NCBI GenBank assembly: GCA_028554795.2
Contig: CM068831.1
Span: forward strand, 37,755,144-37,819,143
Length of the DNA stretch: 64,000 bases
Direction of reading: 5' to 3'
Source of the DNA: Sinohyriopsis cumingii
Taxonomy: Eukaryota; Mollusca; Bivalvia; Unionida; Unionidae
The notes under the pieces are model-generated. The model was not told where the DNA came from, did no database searches, and saw nothing but the letters and a program-made list of their open reading frames with translations. How positions within the stretch are numbered: position 1 is the stretch's first letter; each line of letters starts with the position of its first letter. The position numbers were made by a program, and so were the translations under genes. Positions 1 through 12,299 of this stretch are shown in pieces.

Positions 1-1634
1 TGCATGTCTAATTAGCCATATTGGACTGCAGATCTAGATGGCCATATTGGACTGCAGAGCTATATGGCCATATTGTACTGCAGATCTAAATAGCCATATT
101 AGACTGCAGATCTAAATAGCCATACTGGATTGCAGATCTATATGGCCATATTGGACTGCAGATCTAAATAGCCATACTGGACTGCAGATGAAAATAGCCA
201 TATTGGACTGCTGATCTATGTGACCATATTGGACTGCAGATCTAAATAGCCATACCGGACTGCAGAGCTATATGGCCATATTGGACTGAAGATCTAAATA
301 GCCATACTGGACTGCAGATCTAAATAGCCATACTGGACTGCAGAAATATGTGACCATATTGGACTGCAGATCTATGTGAACATATTGGACTGCAGATCTA
401 TGACCATATTGGACTGCAGATCTATATGGCCATATTGAACTGAAAATCTAACTAGCCATATTGGACTACAGATCTATATTGCCATATTGGACTGCAGATC
501 TATATGGCCATATTGGACTGCAGTCATATATGGCCATTTTGGACTGCAGATCTAAATAGCCATATTGGACTGCAGATCTAAATAGCCATACTGGACCTCA
601 GATCTATATGGCCATATTGGACTGCAGATCTAAATAGCCATATTGGACTGCAGAGCTATATGGCCATATTGGACTGCTGTCATATATGGCCATACTGAAC
701 TGCAGATATATGTGACCATATTCGCCTGCAGTCATATATGGTCATATTGGACTGCAGGTCTAATTAGCCATATTGGACTGCAGATCTAGATGGCCATATT
801 GGACTGCAGAGCTATATGGCCATATTGGACTGTAGAGCAATATGGCCATATTGGACTGCAGATCTATGTGACCATATTGGACTGCAGTCATATATGGACA
901 TATTGGGCTGCAGATCTAAATAGCAATATTGGACTGCAGATCTAAATAACCATATTGGACTGCAGATCTTTATGGCCATATTGGACTGCAGATCTATACT
1001 GCCATATTGGACTGCAGATCTAAATAGCCATACTGGACTGCAGATCTATGTGAACATATTAGCATGCAGATCTAAAAAGCCATATTGGACTGCAGACACA
1101 GATAGCCATATTGGACAGCAGATCTATATTGCCATATTGGACTGCAGATCTAAATAACCATATTGGACTGCACATCTATGTGATCTAAATAACCATACTG
1201 GACTGCAGATCTTTATGGCCATATTGGACTGCAGATCTATATTGCCATAATGGATTGCAGATCTAAATAGCCATATTGGACTGCAGATCTATGTGAACAA
1301 ATTGGACTGCAGATCTAAACAGCCATATTGGACTGCACATCTATGTGATCTAAATAACCATATTGGACTGCAGATCTTTATGGCCATATTGGACTGCAGA
1401 TCTATACTGCCATACTGGACTGCAGATCTAAATAGCCATATTGGACTGCAGATCTATGTGAACATATTGGACTGCAGATCTAAATAGCCATATTGGACTG
1501 CAGATCTATGTGAACATATTGGACTGCAGATCTAAATAGCCATATTGGACTGCATGCATATATGGCCATATTGGACTGCAGAAATATGTGAACATATTTG
1601 ACTGCAGATCTAAATGGCCATATTAGACTGCAGA
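1..1634. repeat. 26-bp satellite array (PstI/BglII-like motif)
   Basis: About 60 units of a 26-bp repeat with core GGACTGCAGATCTAAATAGC. Variants carry TATATGGCC, ATGTGAACA or ATGTGACCA in the second half. The unit has few stops, so two 61-64 residue frames (972-1157, 1293-1487) cross it. Their translation is the repeat itself (DCRS, PYWTAD, SHIGLQIY), so I do not call genes. The array resumes at 2841 after a transposon insertion. It lies 3' of the last NOMO exon seen here, probably inside the final intron. Confidence 0.95.
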
Positions 1635-2840
1635 CATAGCTGCCAACCTTCCAGGCTCACAATTAGTGAAAATAGGGATAAAAAGTCGTGAATTTGGACA
1701 TGAATTTGTGAAAAAAAAACCATGACAATAACTCCATCCACTCTGACCACTCCGACCATCAATACTACACTATATCAAGTTTGCAAAATAAATATAAAAC
1801 ACTACACATATGCAGAAATATTTATTTATCAAGACATTATACTGTGGCAGACTTGAACTTCCTCAACTGCTTGATCGTAAATTTGTTTTCTAAACAGTTC
1901 CGACTTATTGCCTGCAGGTTGATCTTGGGGACTAAAATTGCTGACAAATTTTCTGCAGCTAAGGAGGCCCTAAAGTCTGTCTTAATTTTCCTCACTAAAG
2001 AAAATATTCTTACGCTGTCACTGTTGCTGTGAGTAATGCACAGGAACTGCAGCATTTTCGGTTCTTCCACAGGAAAAAATGTGATTTTCGAGTCCGGGAA
2101 CATTTGTCAGAACAAATGTTTAGCATGGTCTCCAGCTGATAAAGGTAGATTGCGTTCGACAAGAAAACTCACAAATAATGCTTCAGCGTTGGTAGCCTGC
2201 AGGTCTGCCGCAAATGGTTTAAAATATTCCAGAGATGAAATCTGCGAATTCTTAATTTTCCCAACTTCTACGTGTTTTTTTGCAACCGACATTCTTCCTC
2301 ACATCATCTCTGCGATGACACACTGAGCGCAAGAAGCATGAATGAATATCAATGTTTAATGGCAGAATGCACGGCCAATTTTTGATATATTCCAAATTAA
2401 ACTTCACTTTTTGAGTAATACATTTCTTTTTCCTTGGTGGTGAAGACATTTTCAAAATCTTACATGCGAGGCTGAATGGTAACTCAAATCAGTGTTTTGA
2501 CGCATGTGCGGAGCAAATTTCCGGTTAAGCCCCAGTTTCTCTCAAAAGCATTTGTAAAACTACTCTTATACATATAGATTAAAAGAGGCTAAAATGCTTG
2601 TTACTGGGCCAACTGTACTAATCGGCTGTAGATCTACTAATATCGTGACCAGCAGTACCGGACCGTTTTGGCAACTGCGAATATCACGACTAGCGCATAA
2701 CGGGAAATCGGTTATTTTATTAAAGATTTAAAATAATTGAGAATTGGAAAATTCGTGAATTTTTGGCTTAAGGCGTGAATCTGTGAATTGCTGAAAAAGT
2801 CGTGAAATTCACACCAAATTCGTGAGGGTTGGCAGCTATG
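1635..2840 (-). mobile_element. hAT-like non-autonomous DNA transposon, copy 1
   Basis: A 1206-bp element inserted in the 26-bp satellite. The 14-bp terminal inverted repeats are CATAGCTGCCAACC and its complement, and the target duplication is 6 bp (TGCAGA, 1629-1634 and 2841-2846). On the minus strand, 2252-2455 encodes a BED-finger-like N-terminus (HSCFLRSVCHRRDDVRKNVG) and 1837-2103 encodes the hAT C-terminal dimerisation region (LCITHSNSDSVRIFSLVRK). The middle of the transposase is absent, so the copy is internally deleted and would depend on a transposase supplied elsewhere. It is about 95% like the copy at 28018-29227. Confidence 0.85.
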
Positions 2841-2909
2841 TGCAGATATATGTGAACATATTGGACTGCAGATCTAAATGGCCATATTGGACTGCAGATC
2901 TATGTGAAC

Positions 2910-2945
<36 letters not shown>
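2841..2945. repeat. resumed 26-bp satellite ending in an (AT)n run
   Basis: Three more satellite units follow the transposon, starting with the right copy of its target duplication. They then pass into a pure (AT)n/(TA)n tract at about 2911-2944. Confidence 0.9.
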
Positions 2946-2946
<1 letters not shown>

Positions 2947-3127
2947 CCAAATCAGTCACTCCATGCAGTCTGGTTATTCTGAAGTCACATTTGACTGCTA
3001 ATGTATCAGGCATTAAGAACTCTAAAACTCTGCATCTTATACATGATATATAAAATAAACAAGCAAAACAAACAACTTCAATTTTCACTTTTTTAAATGT
3101 CTGTACGAATTATGCATTGATTTGGAA

Positions 3128-3449
3128 ACGGTGTGTGTGTGTGTGATTTCGAATTTTAACAAGTAGCTTTAAGAAGTCATATCGATACAATGTCTGCAGT
3201 GTGGAATTTTATAGTGATGTCCAGCACTGGGGCATCATGCCGCAGACATGTAGCATCATGTCCAATCCAGTCACATTATCCTGACACCAGGCCGACCAAT
3301 CCTAACACTAACCTCTTAATGCTGAGCACCAAGCGAGGCAGCTGCTAGTACCATTTTTACAAGTCTTTGGTATGACTCAGCCACGGTTCTAACCTGCGAC
3401 CTCCTGCATCCGAGTTGGCTGCTCTAACCACTAGGCCACTGGAGCAGTC
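3128..3449 (-). repeat. tRNA-derived SINE, family A, copy 1
   Basis: Minus-strand SINE. The tRNA-like head at 3370-3448 reads GGCCTAGTGGTTAGAGCAGC (A box) and later AGGTTAGAACC (degenerate B box). The body contains the conserved stretches GGTATGACTCAGCC, AGGCAGCTG and GACACCAGGC (quoted in + orientation). The tail is a (TG)n run at 3132-3144. Three more copies lie at 23405, 46468 and 52545. Confidence 0.85.
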
Positions 3450-3906
3450 AATTTGGAAATGGAAGATAAATTAATCTACATTTAAGATAAAATGTAATGA
3501 TAACTCATACCTAATCTGTAGAACAAACAATTTAGTCCCTTATCTGCCAGTGCATCATACAATGGCAAATCAGGGTCTATACTGTTTGCAGTTGGACTTC
3601 AACTTATAAGCAAGTATAAATGGTAACCAGTTTAATGTGATTATGACCATACCTGCATTACAAATGGGACAGTTGTATGATGAGGGGCTTTATAGTAAGA
3701 AACACTGTATAAACCTTCAACAACATGGTAAATTTATTTGCCATTTTTTCATGTCTACAAATGACTGTCGAAACACATACTAATCAACATCACACCCATA
3801 AATGTGACCATTATCGAAATCAGTTCCCTTGCTAAATTTGTGAAAATTTGACAATTCTAACAACCTTGCAATTTTAGTTAAAATCTAAGAATTAACTTTT
3901 ACCAAC
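3450..3906. other. NOMO intron sequence with a repeat-C fragment
   Basis: No reading frame or RNA gene seen. Positions 3550-3632 match a dispersed repeat (here 'family C') with the core TTTGCAGTTGGACTTCAACT, also found near 12100 and 25960. I searched 2900-3906 on the minus strand for the short basic last exon expected of NOMO and found no convincing candidate. Confidence 0.6.
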
Positions 3907-3999
3907 CTTTTCATAATTGTAGGCTGCATAAAGAACCAGGATTGTTAGTGGAAGAACCAATATGGAGCTCTGAGTCAGCTCCTGGTCTAATGATTTCCT
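3907..3999 (-). CDS. NOMO: NOMO exon: transmembrane segment
   Basis: Exon of 93 bp, 31 codons, phase 0 at both ends. The acceptor is ...CATTTCAG and the donor GTTGGT. It encodes a short charged stretch (RKSLDQELTQ) and then a hydrophobic run, SSILVLPLTILVLYAAYN, which corresponds to the single C-terminal transmembrane helix of NOMO (family ALPLTLLVLLAGYN). This is the most 3' coding exon in the window. The remaining short cytosolic tail should be on a further exon to the left. Confidence 0.92.
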
Positions 4000-5524
4000 C
4001 TGAAATGAAGACAATGTTTTTATAGCTAAACTGGATATTGGTGAGGGTAAGGCATTCATTTCTTCTGAAGCCCCAAAAAATCATGGGCTTTCAGTAACCT
4101 AATTGTTTGTTTGTTTCTTGTTTTTGCTTGTGTATTTTAGAATCACAAACACAGAAGGCTTTTTTGTGGGCACATTTCATCATACACAGATATCAATGCA
4201 CATACATTTATCAACATACAAAAAAAGTGCCACAAATAATAATAATAAGAATAATAATAATAATGATAGAGGACTTTGTATAGCACCAAATCTTTAGAAG
4301 CTCTAAGCGCTTTACAACATTAGACAATACCTATAAGATAAAAAACATATAATAATATTATTACAAAAACAAACACCATGAAATAAGGAAAACATTAAAA
4401 AATAAAAAACATGCTGAGGATATTTCAGGTAGGAAACATTATTAGGTCTTTAAGTTTGTTCTTGCAAATGGCACATGATACAATTTTGGAATGTCATCTT
4501 ACTATTGACCTTGACCTTTGAACTTGGAACTTGACTACTGTATGATAAGATGTGGACCTAGGTAAAGTTTCATCCCCTCTCAGGTTTAATAAGGAAACAG
4601 GTCAATGACTAACATTATCTCTTGCTGTAACCTGAGACTGAGGCACTCTCAAGATATATGACATGCTAAAGTTTCATTAAGTTATCTTCAATGGTTCAAA
4701 AAAATATTTTCCATTGCCGTGTCCTTGATCTAGAGAAAGGGGTATAACTATAGTATGTGACACATTGTCTAGTCATTGTACATAACTGGTAAAGCGTTCA
4801 TTTATATATCTTCAGGAGTTTAAAAGTTATAATCCAGAAAAGGACACAAATCTGAGTTACAGTTTCCCTTTCTGACACAATGGGCATGGCTATGGAATGT
4901 ATCACATGATCTATACATGTTAAAGTTTCATTCAAATATGTTTACTAGTTCATTTATCCTTGCTATGGCCTTGACCCCAAGATGGACTACAAGGTATGTG
5001 ATGAACTGTCTAGTCCAAGATATATCCTTGGGCAATGCTTCCTTAAAATATCCATTCATTCAAAAGTTATACTGAAGAAAAAAATGCAAGTCACAGAATT
5101 ACATTTTCCCTTGAAATTAACATTGAACCTGGTGGACAGAAATGGTATAATATGCATCACAAATACTTGTGATATATGCATGGGCAAGGTTTTAAGAAAG
5201 TCTCTCCAACTGTTACAAAGTTACGGCAGTACAAAAAAATGTCAATTAACAGATGGACGGATGCCATAACATAACATACCTTACTTAAAATGTACACAAA
5301 TATTGCAGTTAAAATACATGAATGCATACATGAATCATTCTGTACTATGGGACATTGTAAGTTTGAAAATCTCTGTACTATTCCATTTCCTGCTTACAGA
5401 TCTAAAACTTTTGCACAAGTGTATAGGAAATCAAACAGACAGACACAAAGACATAAGGAGAAATAAATAAAGGGTTTAGCAATATTAAAGAGAAGAAATA
5501 TAGAAATGATGAGTAGGAACAAAC
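4000..5524. other. NOMO intron with (AAT)n and mollusc-type dispersed repeat
   Basis: No gene seen. 4227-4262 is an (AAT)n microsatellite. About 4480-5275 consists of loosely repeated segments (GACCTTGACC, AAGTTTCATT, AAAGTTAT, ending GATGGACGGATGCCATAAC), like dispersed repeats I know from mollusc genomes. A 95-residue frame at 4982-5269 lies in this repeat and shows no family signature. Confidence 0.55.
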
Positions 5525-5644
5525 CTTTGGTTCAAACTTGAAGGTGACATGTTTATATGAGACATTGGCTGTTAGGCTGACTTCGGGTAGACTATAGTCA
5601 TGAGTAGTTTTTGGCAGTGTACTCTCTAGCTTTATTGTGTATTT
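5525..5644 (-). CDS. NOMO: NOMO exon: lumenal beta domain before the membrane anchor
   Basis: Exon of 120 bp, 40 codons, phase 0 at both ends. The acceptor is ATTATTGCAG and the donor GTTTGT. It encodes KYTIKLESTLPKTTHDYSLP, then EVSLTANVSYKHVTFKFEPK. This aligns with the vertebrate segment YVVLLDSTLPRSQYDYILPQ and following residues, the last lumenal Ig-like strand set before the transmembrane helix. An (ATA)n microsatellite at 5653-5692 sits just upstream of its acceptor in the transcript. Confidence 0.94.
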
Positions 5645-5655
5645 CTGCAATAATG

Positions 5656-5695
<40 letters not shown>

Positions 5696-6555
5696 TAATT
5701 TTAAGTCTTCATACTTTTTATGTTTATGAATTTTTGTGGGGGATGTAAAAAAAAAAAGTTGCTTCCAATAATCAGTTGAAAGACTCAAAGATCGATCCTC
5801 CACTCTTGCTATACTGTTGTGATAACTGATCTGTCATTCTACCAGGTATTTGCTCAAGAACCAGGTCATAGACACCTACTTTTTATATTGTTATGTGGCA
5901 CTCCTCAGGATATATGCACATATAAAATTTAAAGACTGCACATGCAATGGCATGCAAGAAACTGACCTAAATATTAAAGGTGTGCATCTGCTATACCAAT
6001 GCCATCTCTGAGGCAGCTGACCATGACAATGGGGGTGTAGTACAAGCTGTACGACATACGCAGTAGGTGAGCTATATATGGCTGAGACTTGTCTTGAAGC
6101 CTTAAATAGCCAAGTAAAAACATCATGACCTGTCTGACAAGGTCAAATTTGTGTTTAGCTATTAGCATTCGAGTGGGACCCTCTCAACTCTGTTTCCAAC
6201 TCAAACTGCAGCTGCCCAGTGAGTTCAGAGTGGAACGTATAATTTCTACAACTCAAGTAGGAATGGGATTAACATTTTAAAACAGAGCAGTAACCTTTAT
6301 GTGTCCTTATGTTTCTATGATTTGCTATCCATTATCAAATTTTCTATGTGAGCAATGTCCAAGTTAGCCAATGTGTATATTTCCAAACAGTGCATAAGAG
6401 CATATTGACGGTCTGGTCTGACATGAGTTGTTCATGCTACTGTTTATGTAGGACAACAAAATTTGAAGCATGGATTAAAATGTAAACTTCAGTTATAAAC
6501 AATTACAAACTTCACCAATGTTTACTCTGAAATCGCAGATTGGTAATATAGATTT

Positions 6556-7575
6556 TCTAATAGTGTAGATCTAGTTTCTTATAGTGTAGTTCTAGTATTC
6601 TTATAGTGTAGTTCAAGTATTCTTATAGTGTAGTTCTAGTATTCTTACAGTGTAGTTCTAGTATTCTTATAGTGCAGATCTAGTATTCTTATAGTGTAGT
6701 TCTAGTATTCTTATAGAGTAGATCTAGTATTCTTATAGTGTAGTTCTAGTATTCTTATAGTGCAGATCTAGTATTCTTATAGTGTAGTTCTAGTATTCTT
6801 ATAGAGTAGATCTAGTATTCTTACAGTGTAGTTCTAGTATTCTTATAGTGTAGTTCTAGTATTCTTACAGTGTAGTTCTAGTATTCTTATAGTGCAGATC
6901 TAGTATTCTTATAGTGTAGTTCTAGTATTCTTATAGAGTAGATCTAGTATTCTTATAGTGTAGTTCTAGTATTCTTATAGTGTAGTTCTAGTATTCTTAT
7001 AGAGTAGATCTAGTATTCTTACAGTGTAGTTCTAGTATTCTTATAGTGTAGTTCTAGTATTCTTACAGTGTAGTTCTAGTATTCTTATAGTGCAGATCTA
7101 GTATTCTTATAGTGTAGTTCTAGTATTCTTACAGTGTAGTTCTAGTATTCTTATAGTGCAGATCTAGTATTCTTATAGTGTAGTTCTAGTATTCTTATAG
7201 AGTAGATCTAGTATTCTTATAGTGTAGTTCTAGTATTCTTATAGTGCAGATCTAGTATTCTTATAGTGTAGTTCTAGTATTCTTATAGAGTAGATCTAGT
7301 ATTCTTATAGTGTAGTTCTAGTATTCTTATAGTGCAGATCTAGTATTCTTATAGTGTAGTTCTAGTATTCTTATAGTGTAGTTCTAGTATTCTTACAGTG
7401 TAGAGTAGATCTAGTATTCTTATAGTGTAGTTCTAGTATTCTTATAGTGTAGATCTAGTATTCTTATAGTGTAGATCTAGTATTCTTACAGTGTAGATCT
7501 AGTATTCTTATAGTGTAATTCTAGTATTCTTATAGTGTAGATCTAGTATTCTTAGTGTAGATCTAGTATTCTTCA
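6556..7575. repeat. 22-bp satellite array
   Basis: About 46 units of a 22-bp repeat with core ATTCTTATAGTGTAGTTCTA. Variants carry GTGCAGATCTA, GAGTAGATCTA or TTACAGTGTAG. Variant units recur in blocks (for example GTGCAGATC every three to five units), which suggests short higher-order duplications. It lies in the intron between the NOMO exons at 7687 and 5644. Confidence 0.95.
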
Positions 7576-7686
7576 CATGAATAAATGTAGCAAATCTGAA
7601 TCAAGCCAATCTTGGTAAAATCCTGTTGTGTTCTGAATTGGAATTTTTTTAACAGAGTTAGAACACTGTTATCTAGCAGGGCTTAC

Positions 7687-7788
7687 TTGATCATCAATCT
7701 GCAGCGAGGGCAGGTAGAAGAAACTGACTACACCCAGAGATACTGTCTGAATTGGCACACCTTGGTTGTCATCTCGGAACAAGCGAAC
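7687..7788 (-). CDS. NOMO: NOMO exon (VRLF...QIDDQ)
   Basis: Exon of 102 bp, 34 codons, phase 0 at both ends. The acceptor is CTATCTTTCAG and the donor GTAAGC. It encodes VRLFRDDNQGVPIQTVSLG followed by VVSFFYLPSLQIDDQ. It matches vertebrate NOMO (VKLYKSENLDNPIQTVSLG, then a FFHFPPL-like run), part of a lumenal beta-sandwich repeat. Confidence 0.94.
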
Positions 7789-7939
7789 CTGAAAGATAGA
7801 TAAGTGAATGTTATGGGCACACCACCTACCACATGCACTTAGGTAAAAGTCAGTTCATACTGCTACAATACTGATCCAATGTAACAGCTGATATGGGACT
7901 ATGTTGCTTGTTCTACTAATTAATCTGAATAAACTGCAC

Positions 7940-8940
7940 ACACCCAGATCTGCTGGCACATTCTGTGTTGGCAAATCTGGATCTATGCATTTGCTGCTGG
8001 ATCTGACATACAGACAAATATAGATGGCATTCTAACAAACAGAAAAGTATAGATGTATTCTGACATACAGACAAGTACAGATTGTATTTTTATACACAAG
8101 TATAGATTGTATTCTGACATTCAGAAAAGTATGGAGGTATTCTGAAATACATACAAGTAAACATGGTATTCTGACATACAGACAAGCATAGATGGTATTC
8201 TGACATATATACAAGTATAGATGGTATTCTGACATACAGACAAGTATAGCTGGTATTCTGATGTTCAGACAAGTATAGATAGTATTCTAACATAGAGACA
8301 AGTATAGATGGTATTCTAACATACAGACAAGTACAGATGGTATTCTAACATAGAGACAAGTATAGATGGTATTCTAACATAGACAAGAATTGATGGTATT
8401 CTGATGTTCAGACAAGTATAGATGGTATTCTAACATATACAAGTATAGATGGTATTCTGACAAACAGACAAGTACAGATGGTATTCTGTAATACAGACAA
8501 GTACAGACAAATAAAAGATGGTATTCTTACATACAGACAAGTACAGATGGTATTCTGACACACAGACAAGTATAGATGGTATTCTGATGTTCAGACAAGT
8601 ATAGATGGTATTCTAACATATACAAGTATAGATGGTATTCTGACAAACAGACAAGTACAGACGGTATTCTGTAATACAGACAAGTACAAACAAATAAAAG
8701 ATGGTATTCTTACATACAGACAAGTATAGATGGTATTCTGACACACAGACAAGTATAGATGGTACTCTGACACACAGACAAGTATAGATGGTATTCTGAC
8801 ACACAGACAAGTACAGATGGTATTCTGACATACAGACAAGTATAGATGGTATTCTGACACACAGACAAGTATAGATGGTATTCTGACACACAGACAAGTA
8901 CAGATGGTATTCTGACATACAGACAAGTAATGGTGGTATT
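7940..8940. repeat. 29-bp satellite array with repeat-C edge
   Basis: From about 8006 the unit is ACAGACAAGTATAGATGGTA plus TTCTGACAC (29 bp, with 26-bp variants), some 32 copies. The unit length is not a multiple of three and contains no minus-strand stop. All three minus frames therefore stay open (8591-8926, 8613-8918, 8710-8943), giving Cys/Tyr-rich translations that are artefacts. 7940-8005 carries family-C repeat sequence. Blocks 8400-8540 and 8580-8720 are near-identical, a local duplication of about 180 bp. Confidence 0.93.
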
Positions 8941-9989
8941 CAAAGATCTAGATTCTGACTGAACAATCTAAGGTGTTTGCTGAAAAGAATTACAGTAATA
9001 CATCAAATGGCTTTCACCAATATGTAAGCATGGTAATTTTGACATTTATCTTCAGCATGATAAAGGTTTTGGAAAAGTTTTTTTTGTACATAGTGTTACT
9101 GGGGAGTTCTTTTTCTCAGAATAATAGGTAACAAAAATATTTCACTAGATTTTTCATCAGGTCACAAAACAATAAAACAGGATGCAAATCTGCTATCAAC
9201 ACAGTATAATTAGAACTACTTATTAATGAAATAAGCTGTAACAAATCAAATCGAACATCTGAAAACAATTTAAGATTACTGAATTTGTCCAATATTCAAA
9301 ACGATAAATTCACACATTTTTAAAAGTTGATAGAGAATTGGAAAAGAAAATATTTTGTGAAAGTATTCATATACCAGATTGAAAATTTAGAGGAAATAAT
9401 TGCTACAATTGGAAACTCTGTGCAATACTGAAGTACAGTGAACTTTCTTTATGACAACCAAGTTTGTTTCTAGTCATTTTGTCAATGCAACAATTCCACT
9501 GTTGTAACATTAATGCCTGTAATATAACTGAGTATGACTCAGCACTGTTAAGCCAGCATGTGGAAATGAGAAATATTTATCAAAAATATCAATGTATGCT
9601 TCATATTGTTGCAAATATTTTGAACAATTTTATACACATTTTCCAACAGTGAAAACTATTTTAATATTTTAAATATAATAGTCTTTTCTAACCTCAGGCA
9701 TATTCCTAACAACTGTAAAGTTCAAGATAATTACTATGCCACTTTGAAAAAAAAAAGAAAAGAAATATGCACGCTTGTTACTGGGAAATTCCTGTCAAAG
9801 TCCATTATCAAGATCAAACTTACTATTCAGCCATTAGTACTCTTCAAATATGTTTTAAAAAATGAATATTCTGTTTTAATGAAAGTTGTTGTAACTAGAG
9901 TTGTCTGTGTACTGTATATGAGTCAGAAAAATGGGGTCTATTTTCAACCATTCAATAGAATTTTTAACAGAAAAGTTATGGGTACTCAC
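8941..9989. other. NOMO intron, no feature seen
   Basis: AT-rich sequence without recognisable repeats, RNA genes or coding signatures. Frames of 62-84 residues (9464-9652, 9744-9998) have no supporting context. Confidence 0.6.
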
Positions 9990-10100
9990 TTTCAGTGAAG
10001 GCAGGTAATCTGGGTCTGTAACAACATTGCCACTGATATCCATCTGGTTCATTCTGCGGAATGCAATTATGTTGACACCTTGGAAATCTGAATTTTCCAC
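9990..10100 (-). CDS. NOMO: NOMO exon (VENSDF...LPSLK)
   Basis: Exon of 111 bp, 37 codons, phase 0 at both ends. The acceptor is CATTTTCAG and the donor GTGAGT. It encodes VENSDFQGVNIIAFRRMNQM, then DISGNVVTDPDYLPSLK. The family equivalent reads DVNIIVFRQINQFDLSGNV followed by EYLPTL. The DISGNV turn is typical of the carboxypeptidase-regulatory-like repeats of NOMO. Confidence 0.95.
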
Positions 10101-11670
10101 CTGAAAATGATAAGAGTAAATGAAGGAGATCATAACTGCTATACTGGGGATAGGGGAGCTTTTTTTCATAAATATGTAAACATTATACATATGGACTATA
10201 CTTATCTCTTTATTAATTTGTGCATAAAATATTTGTGGCAATAAATGTAAACATCACATATAACTAACTAGATCTGCAATCTCTGAGGGTTAAAAAAAAT
10301 GTATTTATTGCCAGGACTTAAAATTTACTGGCATAAAGAATTCCCAGGAATCCATGGAGATGCATGTTTCTTCTGTCATTTTCTTTTTAACTGCTGAGAA
10401 CTGAAACCATCATTTTCTTGAAAATACCCCCCAATAGTTTTGTAAATTATGTTTCTTAAAACAAAAATTTACCCGATCACGTTAACATTGCGAAATTAAA
10501 CTCCACTACCTCCTGAATCCAGTCCTCTTGAAACGATGAACAGGCCTCTTTGTGTATGTTTCATGTAGACAAAGGGAAGAAACTCTTACCAACAACCTCC
10601 CCTTGACCAGTGATATGACAGTTTTAAGTAAGGGTTGTATCATAATGAGACAGGCTAAGTATTCTCTGAAAAAAGTAATTTACGTTGGGAGGGTTTTAAT
10701 GTAATGTGATCAGGTATGTTTTCTCAAAGAAACATAATGCACCAAAAATATTGCTTTCTCCTTTGAATTTTGAATTCATTCATCGATCAAATTAACATTA
10801 GAATAATAGGTAACAGAAGGTGGGAATGTTGAGAATACTACCTCTACCTTCAAGGGAAGAATGACTGGATTCACTATGTGAAGGATAGCCCACTATCCTA
10901 ACTTGACAGCAGTGCAGCTTAAAGTTATGTCATCCATAACAACTATACCTGGCTAAGAAGAGAATTATTGAATTCTTACCACTAAAATTTAAGGGTGAAT
11001 CTAGAAAGCAATACACTACTGCCCAAGAGGAAGTCATGCTGACATGAACTAGTGGTCATCTGGACAGCAGCCACGGCAACCTAAACCCCAGAGACAAAAA
11101 CTCAAGAACGTTGCCTGTGAATGCTTCCAAAAGCTTCTTTTTTGTTTCAGACTGAATGTTACATTCAAAAGTGAGGCTCACAGATATCACTCTCATTTCT
11201 TAAGCTGAAATATTAATGAGGTGATTCTGACCTTTTGAAAATTTAGAGTACACCAAGCATAAAAACCACTTCAGCCACAAAAGAAGGGCTTGACCGGTGA
11301 TATACTCTTTCACCTGGGTTTCTTGTTTCACAACTTTTACTGTGCACTTGAAGTAATGTTTGGGACAGGGTCTTGCCATCTGGATGACCAAGGAGAATGA
11401 CTAACTGACAGATGGATGGTTGGCTCATGGCTGCTATGCCTAGCTGTCGATTGGGTGGACAGCTGGTATCAGAACTATTCATACATAAGGTGTGGCAAAA
11501 GGTCAGATTGGTCAGTCTTATGCCTCTCTGGTTCCACTTACCAGAGCACTACCACACATGATAAAAACCATATATATCTTCTTTAAAGTAGCATAACCAA
11601 TGCACAGCAAATAACAAATAAAATCCAGGTTTGCAACAAACTGAGGCACTAAAAGAAAAGTAGAAATTAC
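10101..11670. other. NOMO intron, no feature seen
   Basis: No convincing repeat or gene. Two overlapping minus frames at 11200-11482 (63 and 79 residues) carry no family signature and lack splice or homology support. Confidence 0.55.
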
Positions 11671-11757
11671 CAAAATAAATCTAGACTTGGGAGCAGCCCT
11701 TTCGATGTGCTTGTTGACATTTCCAATCTTCAGACGAACTTCGTATGTACAGTTTGG
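11671..11757 (-). CDS. NOMO: NOMO exon (PNCTYEV...RFIL)
   Basis: Exon of 87 bp, 29 codons, phase 0 at both ends. The acceptor is TTTTTCTTCAG and the donor GTAATT. It encodes PNCTYEVRLKIGNVNKHIER, then AAPKSRFIL. This matches the vertebrate run LPGCVYHVQLKAEGNDHIERALP. The Cys and the HIERA block are the clearest anchors for the NOMO call. Confidence 0.95.
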
Positions 11758-11939
11758 CTGAAGAAAAAGATGAAACTTTATATCAGCAATAATAAACAAA
11801 TGAATGCACTGTCATTAGTCGTATAACTTCAATTCAAAACTTAGTCAATTCAAATTTCAGTAAAAAGGGAGTTTCAGCAAGTAAGAAAGTGGAGTTTTCA
11901 ATCATAAGATCAAGAGAAAAGTGGTGTGTGAAAATGATT

Positions 11940-12145
11940 GGTACCATATAAACAGGCACACAAGTCCGAATGCAAACTGCACAAACCCAGATCTGCCTTC
12001 ATATCATGTGCCAGCAAATCTGAGTCTCTGTATTTTGTTTGGAGTAATCAGCAGAACAACATGGACTATGATCTGATGTATGTTGTTTGTTGCTGGACTT
12101 GACTTATAAGTTAGTATACATGGTACCTAAACTGAGCAATGAATC
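11940..12145. repeat. dispersed repeat family C copy
   Basis: CAAACTGCACAAACCCAGAT... through GTTGCTGGACTTGACTTATA and AGTATACATGGTACC matches fragments at 3550, 7930, 25550-25614 and 25887-26000. It has no coding capacity. The tRNA-like elements of families A and B are absent here. Confidence 0.6.
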
Positions 12146-12299
12146 AGTGTTTAACTTCAAAGTTTATAGAAACAATCAAATTCACAAAAAGAGAAATCAA
12201 AGAATGATACTTATTTCTGGAATACTGCTTTGCATGAAAGGGAAAAAATGCTAAGATGCTCTCATATATCAATTTTAATACAATTTTTATTCAAAATTG

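Noticed and set aside
972-1487. Open frames of 61-64 residues in the first satellite
   Set aside because: Translation is periodic with the 26-bp unit; no start context or homology.
2900-3906. Search for the last NOMO exon
   Set aside because: No acceptor followed by a short basic tail in phase; the sequence is SINE, family C repeat and satellite.
8591-8943. Three long overlapping minus-strand frames with Cys/Tyr-rich translations
   Set aside because: They are the 29-bp tandem array read in three frames; unit length and lack of stops explain them.
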